64,000 bases of DNA from Bradyrhizobium sp. AZCC 1610 (GTDB lineage Bacteria > Pseudomonadota > Alphaproteobacteria > Rhizobiales > Xanthobacteraceae). The stretch lies in assembly GCF_036924515.1 (NCBI RefSeq), contig NZ_JAZHRR010000001.1:6543001-6607000 (forward strand), given 5' to 3'. Under the pieces are notes generated by a model, which was not told the DNA's origin, did no database searches, and was given only the letters and a program-made list of their open reading frames with translations. Shown one piece after another: positions 8,346-17,521 of this stretch (its first letter is position 1; the number at the start of each line of letters is the position of its first letter). The translations under genes were made by a program, and so were the position numbers.

Positions 8346-9920
8346 ATGCAGCGTCGTCGCGATCCCCGTAGTCCTGATCTTACCCTCGGTATTGCGCAAG
8401 ACGCACTTGCTGACGGAGCCAAGCTGCTCGGCCGCGTGGGCGAAAAAGCGGTCTTGTTAGTTCGGATCGGCAACGACTTTTTTGCGGTCGGAGCTCACTG
8501 CACTCATTACCATGGTCCACTGGTTGCGGGGCTAGTAGTTGGCCAAACGATACGATGTCCGTGGCATCATGCTTGTTTTGACTTGAGGTCGGGTGAGGCT
8601 CTTCGGGCGCCCGCCTTTGATCCGTTGTCATGTTGGGTAGTTGAGCTACGGAACAACCGCGTATTCGTTCGGGGCAAGCGTAACAAGGCCAAAGCCATCA
8701 AGGTCGGGAAGTCCACTTGCGACACGCCCAAGCGAATTGTAATTGTTGGAGGGGGTGCAGCTGGCTTTGCCGCCGCTGAAATGCTGCGGCGAGAAGACTT
8801 TGCAGGCAGTATCGTGATGTTGAGTAGCGACGTTGCCGCGCCCGTGGACCGCCCTGCTCTGTCAAAGGAGTATCTCGCCGGCAACGCCTCCGAGGAACGG
8901 GTGCCGCTCCGGCCGGAATCGTTTTATTCAGATAATGCCATCGACCTGCGGGTCGCGACGGAGGTTGTCCGCCTTGATCCGGGTTCGCGCGAAGTCGCGC
9001 TCTCCGACGGACAGAATATTCGGTATGATCGATTGCTGCTTGCCACCGGGACTGAGCCGGTTCGTCTCTGGATCCCGGGGGGCGACCAGGGACACGTTCA
9101 TTCTCTTCGCTCGCTTGCCGATTGTCGCGCCATCATCGCACGCGCACAAACGGCGCGCAGGGCAATCATACTTGGTGCAAGCTTTATCGGGCTTGAAGTT
9201 GCGGCTGCTTTGCGTAGCCGCGGTATCGAGGTTCATGTGGTGGCGCCGGAAAAGCGGCCCTTGGAACGCATCCTCGGTCAGGAAATGGGAAAATTTGTAC
9301 AATCACTTCATGAAGAACACGGTGTCATTTTCCACCTCAATGAAACGGCCCTGTCAATCACAGGAAATCAAATGACCCTAAAGGGCGGTGGCATCCTCGA
9401 AGGAGACTTCGTAGTTGCCGCTATCGGTGTCCGTCCCCGAATTGATCTTGCTGCAAAAGCGGGCATTGCCGTCCAGCGGGGCGTGGTCGTGAATGCCTGT
9501 ATGGAAACGAACGCGAAGGGTGTATTTGCCGCCGGTGACATCGCGCGTTGGCCTGATCCGCATTCTGGCCGAAGCATTCGAGTCGAACACTGGATTGTGG
9601 CGGAGCGTCAAGGACAAACCGCGGCACTTAACATGATGGGACATCGCGAGAAATTTGACACTGTTCCTGTCTTTTGGAATCAGCATTACGACGTTCCGAT
9701 CAATTATGTCGGCCATGCAGAACATTGGGATAAAATTGCAATTGAAGGTGACATCGCTGGCAAGGATTGCGTTTTACGATTCAAGCGCAACGGACGCACG
9801 CTGGCAATAGCCTCGATCTTTAGAGATCACGAAAGCCTTCAGGCCGAGCTCTCGATGGAGAGGGAGATCGCGCAGACCGCACTCGTAAGCACCGACCGCT
9901 CCGGATCCGGCCAGGCGTGA
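8346..9920 (+). CDS. Rieske-FAD NAD(P)H oxidoreductase, second paralogue
   Basis: About 524 residues with the same layout as the protein at 3842-5368: a Rieske domain with CTHYHGPL and CPWHHACFD, then a FAD/NAD(P) domain with IVIVGGGAAGFAAAEMLRR, AIILGASFIGLEVAAALRSR and VFAAGDIARWPDPHSG. Similarity runs from end to end. The start at 8346 follows AAGGGAG; an in-frame ATG at 8292 would add 18 residues without homology. Codon use is visibly less GC-rich than in the first copy, so this copy was probably acquired separately rather than made by recent duplication. It is 71 bp downstream of the stress protein gene and likely in one operon with it and the cytochrome. Confidence 0.88.
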   Translation: MQRRRDPRSPDLTLGIAQDALADGAKLLGRVGEKAVLLVRIGNDFFAVGAHCTHYHGPLVAGLVVGQTIRCPWHHACFDLRSGEALRAPAFDPLSCWVVELRNNRVFVRGKRNKAKAIKVGKSTCDTPKRIVIVGGGAAGFAAAEMLRREDFAGSIVMLSSDVAAPVDRPALSKEYLAGNASEERVPLRPESFYSDNAIDLRVATEVVRLDPGSREVALSDGQNIRYDRLLLATGTEPVRLWIPGGDQGHVHSLRSLADCRAIIARAQTARRAIILGASFIGLEVAAALRSRGIEVHVVAPEKRPLERILGQEMGKFVQSLHEEHGVIFHLNETALSITGNQMTLKGGGILEGDFVVAAIGVRPRIDLAAKAGIAVQRGVVVNACMETNAKGVFAAGDIARWPDPHSGRSIRVEHWIVAERQGQTAALNMMGHREKFDTVPVFWNQHYDVPINYVGHAEHWDKIAIEGDIAGKDCVLRFKRNGRTLAIASIFRDHESLQAELSMEREIAQTALVSTDRSGSGQA

Positions 9921-10160
9921 CAATTTTACTTTCAAGTTCCCTCACCACCATTTCAATCTCGGTACCCTTGAACGTTTGGAAGGGCCGCGGCTGAGCCGCG
10001 ACTGCACCACTTCCGCACGCGTGCTGGGCTACAGCTCAATCAAACTCACCAAAGGCGTTTCCAGCATTAGTCAAGCAACCACGGCCAGAGAGGTACGAGG
10101 CGTGGAACGTCAGGCTGTCGCAACGGTTATCATAATGAAGGGCGAGAGGGAGGAAACGAT

Positions 10161-10445
10161 ATGCGCGTAACTTTGATATTGGTGCTCGGCACTGCGCTAA
10201 TTGGAGGTGCCGCGCTTGCACAAACCGCGTCTCCCAATTCGGATCCTACCAACAATCCAGCTGCTAACTCAGCCGCTAGTAGTCCGACCACAGCAGCACC
10301 CACCCAACCTCAGCCACAAGGTCATCCCGGGCCGATTGATACGACGTCCGGCGGTACGCCCGCATCGAGCCCCCAGGGGGATTCGCCGCCCGGAATGCAA
10401 CCCCACCCCAATGATCGTAAAGAGCACGCCACTCCGAAGAAATGA
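10161..10445 (+). CDS. Small secreted Pro/Ser/Thr-rich protein
   Basis: A 94-residue protein with a clear Sec signal peptide (residues 1-20, ending ALA-Q). The mature region consists almost wholly of Pro, Ser, Thr, Ala, Gln and Asn, ending HPNDRKEHATPKK, so it should be disordered and periplasmic or secreted. A ribosome binding site (GAGGGAGGAAA) precedes the ATG. Proteins of this composition are frequent in Bradyrhizobium and have no known function. It stands alone, convergent with the formate dehydrogenase operon. Confidence 0.7.
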   Translation: MRVTLILVLGTALIGGAALAQTASPNSDPTNNPAANSAASSPTTAAPTQPQPQGHPGPIDTTSGGTPASSPQGDSPPGMQPHPNDRKEHATPKK

Positions 10446-10685
10446 TCGTAGGCAGCCGATTAACTGAACCGCTGCGGCAGAAGTAGTAGCAACTGCGATA
10501 TTCCTCAGCCTTGAAATGGACGCTACAGCTGATTCAGGCGGACCTGCAAACGTCCCAGCCCGTTGCGTCGATGTCCTCGTGGTTCTAGCCTGAGTAGTCG
10601 ACGGCCGTGGTAACCGCCGGCCTTACGCTGGGCGCCCACCCCCAACGGCGGCCCGATCAACCCCACCTTCTCGCCGCGAACGAAG

Positions 10686-11699
10686 TTATTCCGCTGGGGT
10701 GATCGCCGGCTGCCGCTGCGTCTCGTTCGGCCCGGTTCGCGCCTGCTCCTCTTCAAGCCACAGATTATGATGTTCCTTGGCCCAATTAAGATCGACAGTT
10801 CCGGTCCCCATGGCTTCGAACGCACCTTCCATACCTACGGTACCGATATAGATGTGTCCGATCATGGCAGCGACGAACAGCACCGCGACGATAGCATGTG
10901 CGATCTGAGCGACCTGCATGCTGCCGATATCCGTGCCATAGAAGGGGAACATCAACACATAGCCACTAACCGCAACAGCGGTGCCGCCGAGAACGACAAT
11001 CCAATAGATCATCTTCTGCCCGGCGTTGAACCGGTACGCCGGCGGATGATCATGACCGACGATGCCGCCGCCCCTCTTCAGCCATTCCACATCGACCCGA
11101 TTGGGGATATTTCCCGCGATCCATATGAGAAATATCAAAAACACACCGATCGTGAATGGGAAGCTCAGATAGTTATGGGCATATTTTGCCAATTGCGACC
11201 AGGCTGTAAACGACTCGGGACCGATAAGAGGCAACAGTAGAGGCTTGCCGAAGGTTATGTTGAGCCCAGAAAGAGCAAGAATGATGAAACAAGTCGCTGT
11301 CATCCAATGCACGAACCGTTCGAAGCCGTTGAAACGCACGATGGCGCGTCCTGACCGTCCACTTTCGATTTTTACCATTCCGCGCCAGAGATAGAAGACC
11401 ATGAGCACGGCCAAGGTACCGATGATGACGAGGCCACCGATCCAACGGAGCGTTACCTGGTGGAAATGTCGCCAATCACGGCCGGCGGGCTGCTCGATCG
11501 TGCAGGCTTTCTGATCGGGTACAGTGCAGCGACCGGAGATGCGATTCAGCTCATCGAAGAGCTGACCTTCCTTCACGGCGCTCGCCTGGGGGTTGACCAT
11601 CGTAGGCTGCTGAGCACTCGCTGGCTGTACACCTAGCGCCATTACGAGGAACGCCAGCGCCCCGACGATGACGCGGAATTTGGCGATAACAATTATCAT
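10686..11699 (-). CDS. fdhC: Formate dehydrogenase cytochrome b (gamma) subunit
   Basis: A 337-residue membrane protein with an N-terminal signal-like helix (residues 7-29) and then a periplasmic segment. Four further helices follow, with haem-ligand histidines in RFVHWMTAT, YAHNYLSF and MIGHIYIGTVG, as in the FdnI/FdoI cytochrome b556 family. It anchors the dehydrogenase to the inner membrane and passes electrons from formate to quinone. The C-terminal KEHHNLW block is typical of the FDH3-type subunit. It is the last gene of the operon, 85 bp after the FeS subunit. Confidence 0.92.
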   Translation of the reverse strand: MIIVIAKFRVIVGALAFLVMALGVQPASAQQPTMVNPQASAVKEGQLFDELNRISGRCTVPDQKACTIEQPAGRDWRHFHQVTLRWIGGLVIIGTLAVLMVFYLWRGMVKIESGRSGRAIVRFNGFERFVHWMTATCFIILALSGLNITFGKPLLLPLIGPESFTAWSQLAKYAHNYLSFPFTIGVFLIFLIWIAGNIPNRVDVEWLKRGGGIVGHDHPPAYRFNAGQKMIYWIVVLGGTAVAVSGYVLMFPFYGTDIGSMQVAQIAHAIVAVLFVAAMIGHIYIGTVGMEGAFEAMGTGTVDLNWAKEHHNLWLEEEQARTGPNETQRQPAITPAE

Positions 11700-11784
11700 G
11701 CCGTATCCTCCTGGTGAGGCTCTTCTCGAACCCCTGTGAGACTCGTTTCGAGCGTAGTCGAGCCTTGACGGCCGCGGGCTCGTA

Positions 11785-12381
11785 CTAAGTTGCGATGGTC
11801 TCTTGATACGCAGTCTTCCAGCCCCAGGCTCCAGATCCGTAGCCGCGTTTCATCACGCGTTCCTTGTAGATCTGCGCGATGATCTCGCCGTCACCGGCGA
11901 GCAGCGATTTGGTCGAGCACATCTCCGCGCATAGCGGCAGCTTGCCTTCGGCCAGCCGGTTGGCGCCGTATTTCGCATACTCTTCCTTTGAGCCATCCGC
12001 TTCCGGACCTCCGGCGCAGTAGGTGCACTTGTCCATCTTTCCGCGCGAGCCGAAGTTTCCGACGCGGGGATATTGCGGCGCGCCGAACGGGCAGGCATAG
12101 AAGCAATAGCCACAGCCGATGCAAAGATCCTTAGAGTGCAGCACGACGCCGTCGGCAGTGGTGATAAAGCAGTTCACCGGGCACACCGCCTGGCACGGTG
12201 CATCCGTGCAATGCATGCAGGCCATCGAGACCGATCTCTCGCCCGGCTTGCCGTCATTGATGGTTACGACGCGACGACGGTTGATCCCCCATGGGACGTC
12301 GTGCTCGTTCTTGCAGGCGGTGACGCAAGCGTTGCACTCGATGCAACGGTCGGCGTCGCAGAGGAATTTCATACGAGCCAT
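11785..12381 (-). CDS. fdhB: Formate dehydrogenase iron-sulfur (beta) subunit
   Basis: A 198-residue protein with four [4Fe-4S] cysteine groups: CIECNACVTACKNEHDVPWG, CMHCTDAPCQAVCPVNC, CIGCGYCFYACPFG and CTYCAGG with a later LCAEMC. It carries electrons from the molybdenum subunit to the cytochrome b subunit. It lacks the C-terminal transmembrane anchor of E. coli FdnH and is shorter, matching the FDH3-type enzymes. It starts 13 bp after the catalytic subunit gene, so the two are co-transcribed. Confidence 0.93.
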   Translation of the reverse strand: MARMKFLCDADRCIECNACVTACKNEHDVPWGINRRRVVTINDGKPGERSVSMACMHCTDAPCQAVCPVNCFITTADGVVLHSKDLCIGCGYCFYACPFGAPQYPRVGNFGSRGKMDKCTYCAGGPEADGSKEEYAKYGANRLAEGKLPLCAEMCSTKSLLAGDGEIIAQIYKERVMKRGYGSGAWGWKTAYQETIAT

Positions 12382-12393
12382 CGTATCGCCTCC

Positions 12394-15312
12394 TTATGCC
12401 GCACTGATCTGACACAGACTGACCTTGGGCTCCTGCATGCCGGTTGCCGGGTCGTAGCCGTAAGTCATGATCGTGTTGGCGCTTTCGCCCAGCACTATCG
12501 GATCGGAGCCCTGTGGATATCTGGACCGCAGATCCTCGCCGGCGAACCAGCCACCAAAATGGAAGGGCATCCAGGTCACGCCTTTTCCGACACGTTCGGT
12601 CACGAGCGCTTTCATTTTCGCCTTGGCGCTGTTCTCAGCTCCTGTGACCCAGACCCAACCGCCATCCTTGATTCCGCGCTCGGCCGCATCCGCCGGACTG
12701 ATCTCGATGAACATGTCCTGCTGCAACTCAGCAAGCCACCTGTTAGAGCGGGTCTCCTCGCCGCCGCCTTCGTACTCGACAAGGCGACCCGATGACACGA
12801 TCAGCGGGAACGCCCTGGCAATGCCTCTGTCGACAGCGCTCTTTTGTACCGAGAAGCCGATATTCGGCAGTCTGAACTGCTTCGCGTCGGGCAACGTCGG
12901 ATATTGCGCGATCAGATCGACGCGCGGCGAATAAATCGGCTCGCGGTGCACCGGGATCGGGTCAGGCAAATTCCAGGCAACCGTCCGCGCCTTTCCGTTG
13001 CCGTAGGGCGAACAACCGTGCTTCATCGCGACGCGCTGGATACCGCCGGAAAGATCGGTCGACCACGACACCGTGTCAATATTGCCAGAGTTGCCTGCGA
13101 CTTTCTCGATAGTCGCGAGTTCTGCGGCCGTAAGATCCTTGTCCCAGCCCAGTTTTTTGAAAACACCCATCGTGAATTCAGGATAGCCGTCCTTGATTTC
13201 CGAACCCGGCAAATATGAACCTTCGGCCAGCAGCGTCTGGCCGTTGCGCTCCACTCCAAAGCGCGCACGGAATCCATTTCCACCGTCCATGACAGCAGCG
13301 TCGCTGTTGTAGAGGATGGGGGAGCCGGGATGCCTGAGCTCCGGCGTGCCCCAGCATGGCCAGGGCAGACCGTAGAAGTCGCCACCGACCTCCGGATCGT
13401 CCTTAGGCGCGCGCAGCGTCACCAGATCGAACTTGTGCTGGTTCCTCATGTGTGCCTTCAGCCGCTCCGGCGACTGGCCGGTGTAGCCTGTGCTCCAGCT
13501 TCCCCGATTCATTTCACGCAGGACGTCCTCGGGGACCGGCCGGTCACCTTCAACCTTGATGTTCTTGAACATTTGGTCGGCGAAGCCGAGCTTCTTCGCT
13601 ATCAAGTACAGAACTTGATAATCGTCCTTGGACTCGAAGGTTGGCTTGACGATCGGTTCGCCCCACTGCAGCGAGCGATTGGACGCAACGCGCGAGCCGG
13701 AGGTTTCGAACTGCGTGCAAATCGGCAGCAGGTACATGTTGTCCTTGCGCCCGGCCGCCACGGCGAGCGAGGCCCAGGTGGTGGGATGCGGATCGGCGAC
13801 GACCAGCAGATCAAGCTGCGGCAACGCCTTCATTGATTCCGGGATACGCGTGATGCTGTTGCTCGCGTGTCCTTGTACGAACATGCCTCGCACGTTGTCC
13901 TTCTGATCAACCTGATCCCTGGGCAGAAGAACGGCATCGAACCAGCGCGTCAGGGGAATGCCCGCAGTTTCCATCATCTTTTTGGAATCGAATCGGGAGA
14001 CCAGATAATCGTAGTCGACCTCCCAAACACGACCCCAATGTTTCCATGCACCTTCGCTGAGCCCGTAATAGAACGGCGTCGTCACGGTATCGACGCCAAT
14101 GTCGGTCGCGCCCTGCACATTGTCATGACCGCGGATGATGTTGGCGCCGGTCCCCGGCTTGCCGACGTTACCCGTCGCCAACAACAACATGCAGCTGGCG
14201 CGAACGTTCGCGGTGCCGACCGTGTGATGGGTCTGGCCCATGGACCAGAGCAGGGTCGAGGGCTTCTCGGTCGCGAACAATTTGGCGACGCGCTCGAGCT
14301 GCGCGCCGGGAACCCCGCTGACGCGCTCAACCTCTTCCGGATTCCACTTGTCGATTTCCTTGCGCGCCTCTTCGAAACCGTGGACGCGCTGCTTGATAAA
14401 CTCCTTGTCCTCCCAGCCATTCTTGAAGATGTGCCACATCATTCCCATCAGCACCGGAATGTCGGTGCCGGGACGGATGCGGACATACTCGTTCGCATGG
14501 GCGGCGGTGCGCGTCAGCCGGGGATCGATGACGATGAAGTTCGCCCTGTTGAGCTCCTTTCCTTCAAGCATGTGCTGCAGCGAGACTGGGTGTGCCTCGG
14601 CCGGATTGCAGCCCATGAAAACCATGGTTTTGGAGTTGCGAACGTCATTGAAGCTGTTGGTCATCGCTCCGTAACCCCAGGTGTTGGCTACACCGGTGAC
14701 GGTGGTCGAATGACAGATACGCGCCTGGTGGTCGTTGTTGTTGGTGCCCCAGAACGCCGCAATTTTGCGAAAGAGATAAGCGCCCTCGTTGGAGAATTTC
14801 GCCGATCCCATCCAATAGAGCGATTCCGGCCCAGACTTTTGACGGATCTCCAGCATCTTATTGCCGATCTCATCAATGGCCTGATCCCATTTGATGCGAG
14901 TCCACTCACCATTGACGAGTTTCATCGGATACTTTAGCCGGCGCTCGCTGTGCACCAGCTCACGCACCGAAGCTCCCTTGGCGCAATGCGAGCCCCTATT
15001 GATCGGGCTGTCCCAACTCGGCTCCTGGCCGATCCATACGCCATTGGATACTTCCGCAGTAACCGTGCAGCCAACGGCGCAATGCGTGCAGATGTTCTTG
15101 TGGATGGTGACCGCAGCGCCCGGCGCGGCCGGCGGGCCGGCCTTCGCCTTTCGCACGCTCGTGAGCGGCATGGTTCCCAGGGCGGCTAGGCCGCTTGCGA
15201 CAAGGCCCGAACGGCGCAAGAACGCACGACGATCGAGATGCTTGTTCGAGCCATTGGCGAAGGCAGCGAACGAGCCGCGCTGCTTCTCGCGTTCAGTTCT
15301 CTTGATCAGCAC
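12394..15312 (-). CDS. fdhA: Formate dehydrogenase catalytic (alpha) subunit, molybdenum/tungsten, Cys type
   Basis: A 972-residue protein. A twin-arginine signal (DRRAFLRRSGLVASG, Arg28-Arg29) sends it folded to the periplasm. The N-terminal [4Fe-4S] ligands are Cys75, Cys78, Cys82 and Cys110. The metal ligand lies in QARICHSTTV at Cys200, where E. coli FdnG has selenocysteine, so no UGA recoding is needed. The bis-MGD-binding and C-terminal molydopterin domains are complete (for example EYEGGGEETRSNRWLAELQ). It oxidises formate to CO2. It stands between the small Tat protein gene and the FeS subunit gene. Confidence 0.95.
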   Translation of the reverse strand: MLIKRTEREKQRGSFAAFANGSNKHLDRRAFLRRSGLVASGLAALGTMPLTSVRKAKAGPPAAPGAAVTIHKNICTHCAVGCTVTAEVSNGVWIGQEPSWDSPINRGSHCAKGASVRELVHSERRLKYPMKLVNGEWTRIKWDQAIDEIGNKMLEIRQKSGPESLYWMGSAKFSNEGAYLFRKIAAFWGTNNNDHQARICHSTTVTGVANTWGYGAMTNSFNDVRNSKTMVFMGCNPAEAHPVSLQHMLEGKELNRANFIVIDPRLTRTAAHANEYVRIRPGTDIPVLMGMMWHIFKNGWEDKEFIKQRVHGFEEARKEIDKWNPEEVERVSGVPGAQLERVAKLFATEKPSTLLWSMGQTHHTVGTANVRASCMLLLATGNVGKPGTGANIIRGHDNVQGATDIGVDTVTTPFYYGLSEGAWKHWGRVWEVDYDYLVSRFDSKKMMETAGIPLTRWFDAVLLPRDQVDQKDNVRGMFVQGHASNSITRIPESMKALPQLDLLVVADPHPTTWASLAVAAGRKDNMYLLPICTQFETSGSRVASNRSLQWGEPIVKPTFESKDDYQVLYLIAKKLGFADQMFKNIKVEGDRPVPEDVLREMNRGSWSTGYTGQSPERLKAHMRNQHKFDLVTLRAPKDDPEVGGDFYGLPWPCWGTPELRHPGSPILYNSDAAVMDGGNGFRARFGVERNGQTLLAEGSYLPGSEIKDGYPEFTMGVFKKLGWDKDLTAAELATIEKVAGNSGNIDTVSWSTDLSGGIQRVAMKHGCSPYGNGKARTVAWNLPDPIPVHREPIYSPRVDLIAQYPTLPDAKQFRLPNIGFSVQKSAVDRGIARAFPLIVSSGRLVEYEGGGEETRSNRWLAELQQDMFIEISPADAAERGIKDGGWVWVTGAENSAKAKMKALVTERVGKGVTWMPFHFGGWFAGEDLRSRYPQGSDPIVLGESANTIMTYGYDPATGMQEPKVSLCQISAA

Positions 15313-15323
15313 AGTCGCCTCCT

Positions 15324-15527
15324 TCAGCTCGGATAACGGTTGACGCGGTAGTAGGCTTTCACATGGTCGGTTTCCTTGTAGCGAGACTTGCGCTTTTCAT
15401 CGTTGTTCTCGCTATCGGCTTTCGCCTCCAGAGCTAGCGGAGACGCGGCGGCGAGCGCCGCTCCTGCGCCTAGTGCATGAAGGAACTGACGGCGTCCGAG
15501 CGATGTCTTGTCTACCGTATGCATCAC
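15324..15527 (-). CDS. Small Tat-exported protein of formate dehydrogenase clusters
   Basis: A 67-residue protein with a twin-arginine signal (SLGRRQFLHALGAGAALAAAS) and a short mature part ending HVKAYYRVNRYPS. It matches the small formate dehydrogenase-region Tat-target family, always found beside the catalytic subunit gene in this enzyme type. A role as a minor subunit or assembly factor is suspected but unproven. Its start overlaps the stop of the TorD-like gene by 4 bp (ATGA), and fdhA follows after 11 bp. Confidence 0.88.
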   Translation of the reverse strand: MMHTVDKTSLGRRQFLHALGAGAALAAASPLALEAKADSENNDEKRKSRYKETDHVKAYYRVNRYPS

Positions 15528-16351
15528 GTCTCCTCCCGGTGGTTACGCGCTTCGGCCCTTGGGGGTAGCATGAACGCTTCTGTCTCGGTCTCCACGAAGA
15601 GCCGGCCGAGCGATCCGACCGGACGATAAAATTCGGCGGCCTCAGCTCGCTCCAAATCAACGAAGAAACGACCAATCCAAGGGACGAGATGTTTCTCGAA
15701 AAACCGCCGCTGCATTATGTCGGGTATCGGGAATTGACCACTGGCCATCCCGGCCATGATCTCGCAAAGAGTAGCAGCGTGATCCTCCGGTTCCACCTGA
15801 CCTTCGGCTCGTTCAATACCGTGCGCGCGAAGGTCTTCACGCAATCGCGCCAGCGGCCGCTCGTTGAGAAAGCCGGTGAGATAGTATGATCCGTAGGGAA
15901 GCAACTCGCCGCGTCCAACTCCAATGAAAAGGGTGAAGTACTCCCGCGCGACCCTTTCCGCACTCGCAGTAGCGGCTGCCTGCGCAAGAGCTAAATGCGC
16001 GAGGCCAAGCGGGGTCGCATCACCACGGAGCTTAACGATTCGTTTGAGCGTGGTTGCATCTGGCGAACGGCTAAGCAGCATGGCGAGAAGTGAATATTCT
16101 TGGGCGCGGTGCGCATCGACGCCGTCGATCTCGAGGGGCTGCTCATGGCCAGACTCCGGCCACAATATCTCGCCCGCGAGATCCATCACGGCTTCAACCG
16201 ACAGCGGACGCGCCGGAACATTAGACAACCTCGACGCGGGAAGCTGAGGCGCATCGAGAACACCACCAATCGCCCGAACAGCTTCCTGAGGTCTCCGGTC
16301 GCCGTTTTCAGCTTTCTTTTTTAGCGCCCCGGTATGGGTAAGCACGGTCAT
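15524..16351 (-). CDS. TorD/DmsD-family Tat chaperone for formate dehydrogenase
   Basis: A 275-residue, mostly helical protein. From about residue 85 it has the TorD-like layout: YSLLAMLLSRSPDA, then EYFTLFIGVGRGELLPYGSYYLTGFLNERPL, then EDHAATLCEIMAGM with the conserved E-x2-H motif, then FFEKHLVPWIGRFF. Such chaperones bind the Tat signal of molybdoenzymes and hold them until the cofactor is inserted. The first 80 residues are poorly conserved and may be partly untranslated. It is the first gene of the TorD-Tat-fdhABC transcript, with a copy of the repeated element 123 bp upstream. Confidence 0.85.
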   Translation of the reverse strand: MTVLTHTGALKKKAENGDRRPQEAVRAIGGVLDAPQLPASRLSNVPARPLSVEAVMDLAGEILWPESGHEQPLEIDGVDAHRAQEYSLLAMLLSRSPDATTLKRIVKLRGDATPLGLAHLALAQAAATASAERVAREYFTLFIGVGRGELLPYGSYYLTGFLNERPLARLREDLRAHGIERAEGQVEPEDHAATLCEIMAGMASGQFPIPDIMQRRFFEKHLVPWIGRFFVDLERAEAAEFYRPVGSLGRLFVETETEAFMLPPRAEARNHREET

Positions 16352-16807
16352 CCCGTTTGCCTCTCACCAAGTGCGCAGATTGTGCGCCCGTCCTGTTGCC
16401 GTCTGTGTAACATTCCGCGCCTGATGGACCACGCGCCGACAGGACCTCGCGAGCGTCTCATCAAGGCATAGATGAGACAATTGAATTTTGTTGAGGATTG
16501 AGTGCAGTTCTCTTGCTGGCAATCATCTAGGCACTGACTAGAAGTATTTCTTTGAGATCGCCCTACTGGAGCTTGGTGCGTGCAGCGGACCAACCGCGGC
16601 GCTCAGATCAGCGCGGTTCCCGTATCCAGCCTGCTCAGTGCATTTCGTCAATTCGGGCAGCCGGTTCGACTCAACGGCAGGGCTTGAGCGCGAATCCTGC
16701 AAATGCTCGCGAGGTCTCCGCGTCGCATCCACCAAGACTTTCAGTTGAGGTGATTGCCGCGCCGATCGGCTATCTCGTCTTGTTTTCTATGCCCAAGGAG
16801 CGGGAAC
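16352..16807. other. Intergenic region upstream of the formate dehydrogenase operon
   Basis: About 455 bp with no supported gene on either strand. It separates TorD-fdhABC from the DUF3306 gene on the same strand. It contains regulatory-like element D at 16475-16488 in an AT-rich patch, the best promoter candidate for the operon. Confidence 0.5.
16475..16488 (-). promoter_or_regulatory. Repeated 14-bp element, copy D (variant)
   Basis: AAATTCAATTGTCT on the minus strand, pointing to the TorD-fdh operon. It differs from copies B and C at two central positions, but the flank (GTTGAG on the plus strand) also matches copy B. Confidence 0.5.
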
Positions 16808-17521
16808 TCACTCGCTATTGTCCGCCGTTTTTCTCGAAGGGAGTTGGGGCAAAGCGCCGCCGTGACGATGGCGCAAAGCTAGCGAAAGACATTCTGGCGG
16901 CGTGAGTTCAGATTGCGGAGCAGTGGCTCTGCCCTGTTGCGCCACGTCACCGCCGATGTCGATCTCATCGACGTCCAATTGCTGACCGCGCGCCCCCGAT
17001 TCCGCGTTAGTTGCTTGATTCTCGACCGGATCGAATTCGCCTGCTGGCTTCTGAGAGTCTTCTGCCAGCGGCGATATGACACGCGGATGCACCGCAGCGG
17101 CTATTGTGTCCGGTTCCCCTAACAGCCGCGTCAAAAGCCGCCCGACTTCCTCCCCATCGATTGATCCGAAGCCCGCCATCGCACCAGGCGCGTTGAAGTC
17201 CCAGGAGTTCTCCGAAAGACCGACAAAGTCGCGGATCGCAGGGTCTAACGACCACACGCGGCGAAGCGCCGCACGCGCCAGATCGCCAGGCACTCCGGCT
17301 TCGAGGAAGGCGCTGATATTAGTTTCGGCACCGACGGATTCGATTGTAGGCAAACTCGCAGGGTCGAATTGCAGTCTACTTTCTCCCTGCGCGAGAGCAG
17401 CCGAAGTTCCGGAGACAATGTCATCAGAGGTACTCTCCGATTTCGATTGCCTGATTTTGTCTGTCGCCGCGTGATGCTTGCGACGGGACCATCGCGCGAG
17501 AAAATCCGTGTCATTGCTCAT
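16808..17521 (-). CDS. DUF3306 protein of formate dehydrogenase locus
   Basis: A 237-residue protein starting MSNDTDFLARWSRRK, the diagnostic DUF3306 opening. A conserved core follows: DPASLPTIESVGAETNISAFL, then GVPGDLARAALRRVWSLDP and NSWDFNAPGAM. The C-terminal third is Pro/Gln/Ala-rich and poorly conserved. Function is unknown, but the family is confined to formate dehydrogenase loci and is thought to help in maturation. The start at 17521 overlaps the upstream DUF3305 gene by 11 bp; the open frame runs further upstream without homology. Confidence 0.88.
   Translation of the reverse strand: MSNDTDFLARWSRRKHHAATDKIRQSKSESTSDDIVSGTSAALAQGESRLQFDPASLPTIESVGAETNISAFLEAGVPGDLARAALRRVWSLDPAIRDFVGLSENSWDFNAPGAMAGFGSIDGEEVGRLLTRLLGEPDTIAAAVHPRVISPLAEDSQKPAGEFDPVENQATNAESGARGQQLDVDEIDIGGDVAQQGRATAPQSELTPPECLSLALRHRHGGALPQLPSRKTADNSE

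Noticed and set aside
13867..14937. A 356-codon plus-strand frame inside fdhA
   Set aside because: It lies wholly antisense to a strongly conserved catalytic subunit and has shadow-type composition due to high GC.
15000..15020. Selenocysteine formate dehydrogenase
   Set aside because: The catalytic position is an ordinary Cys codon (Cys200) and the gene has no in-frame TGA.
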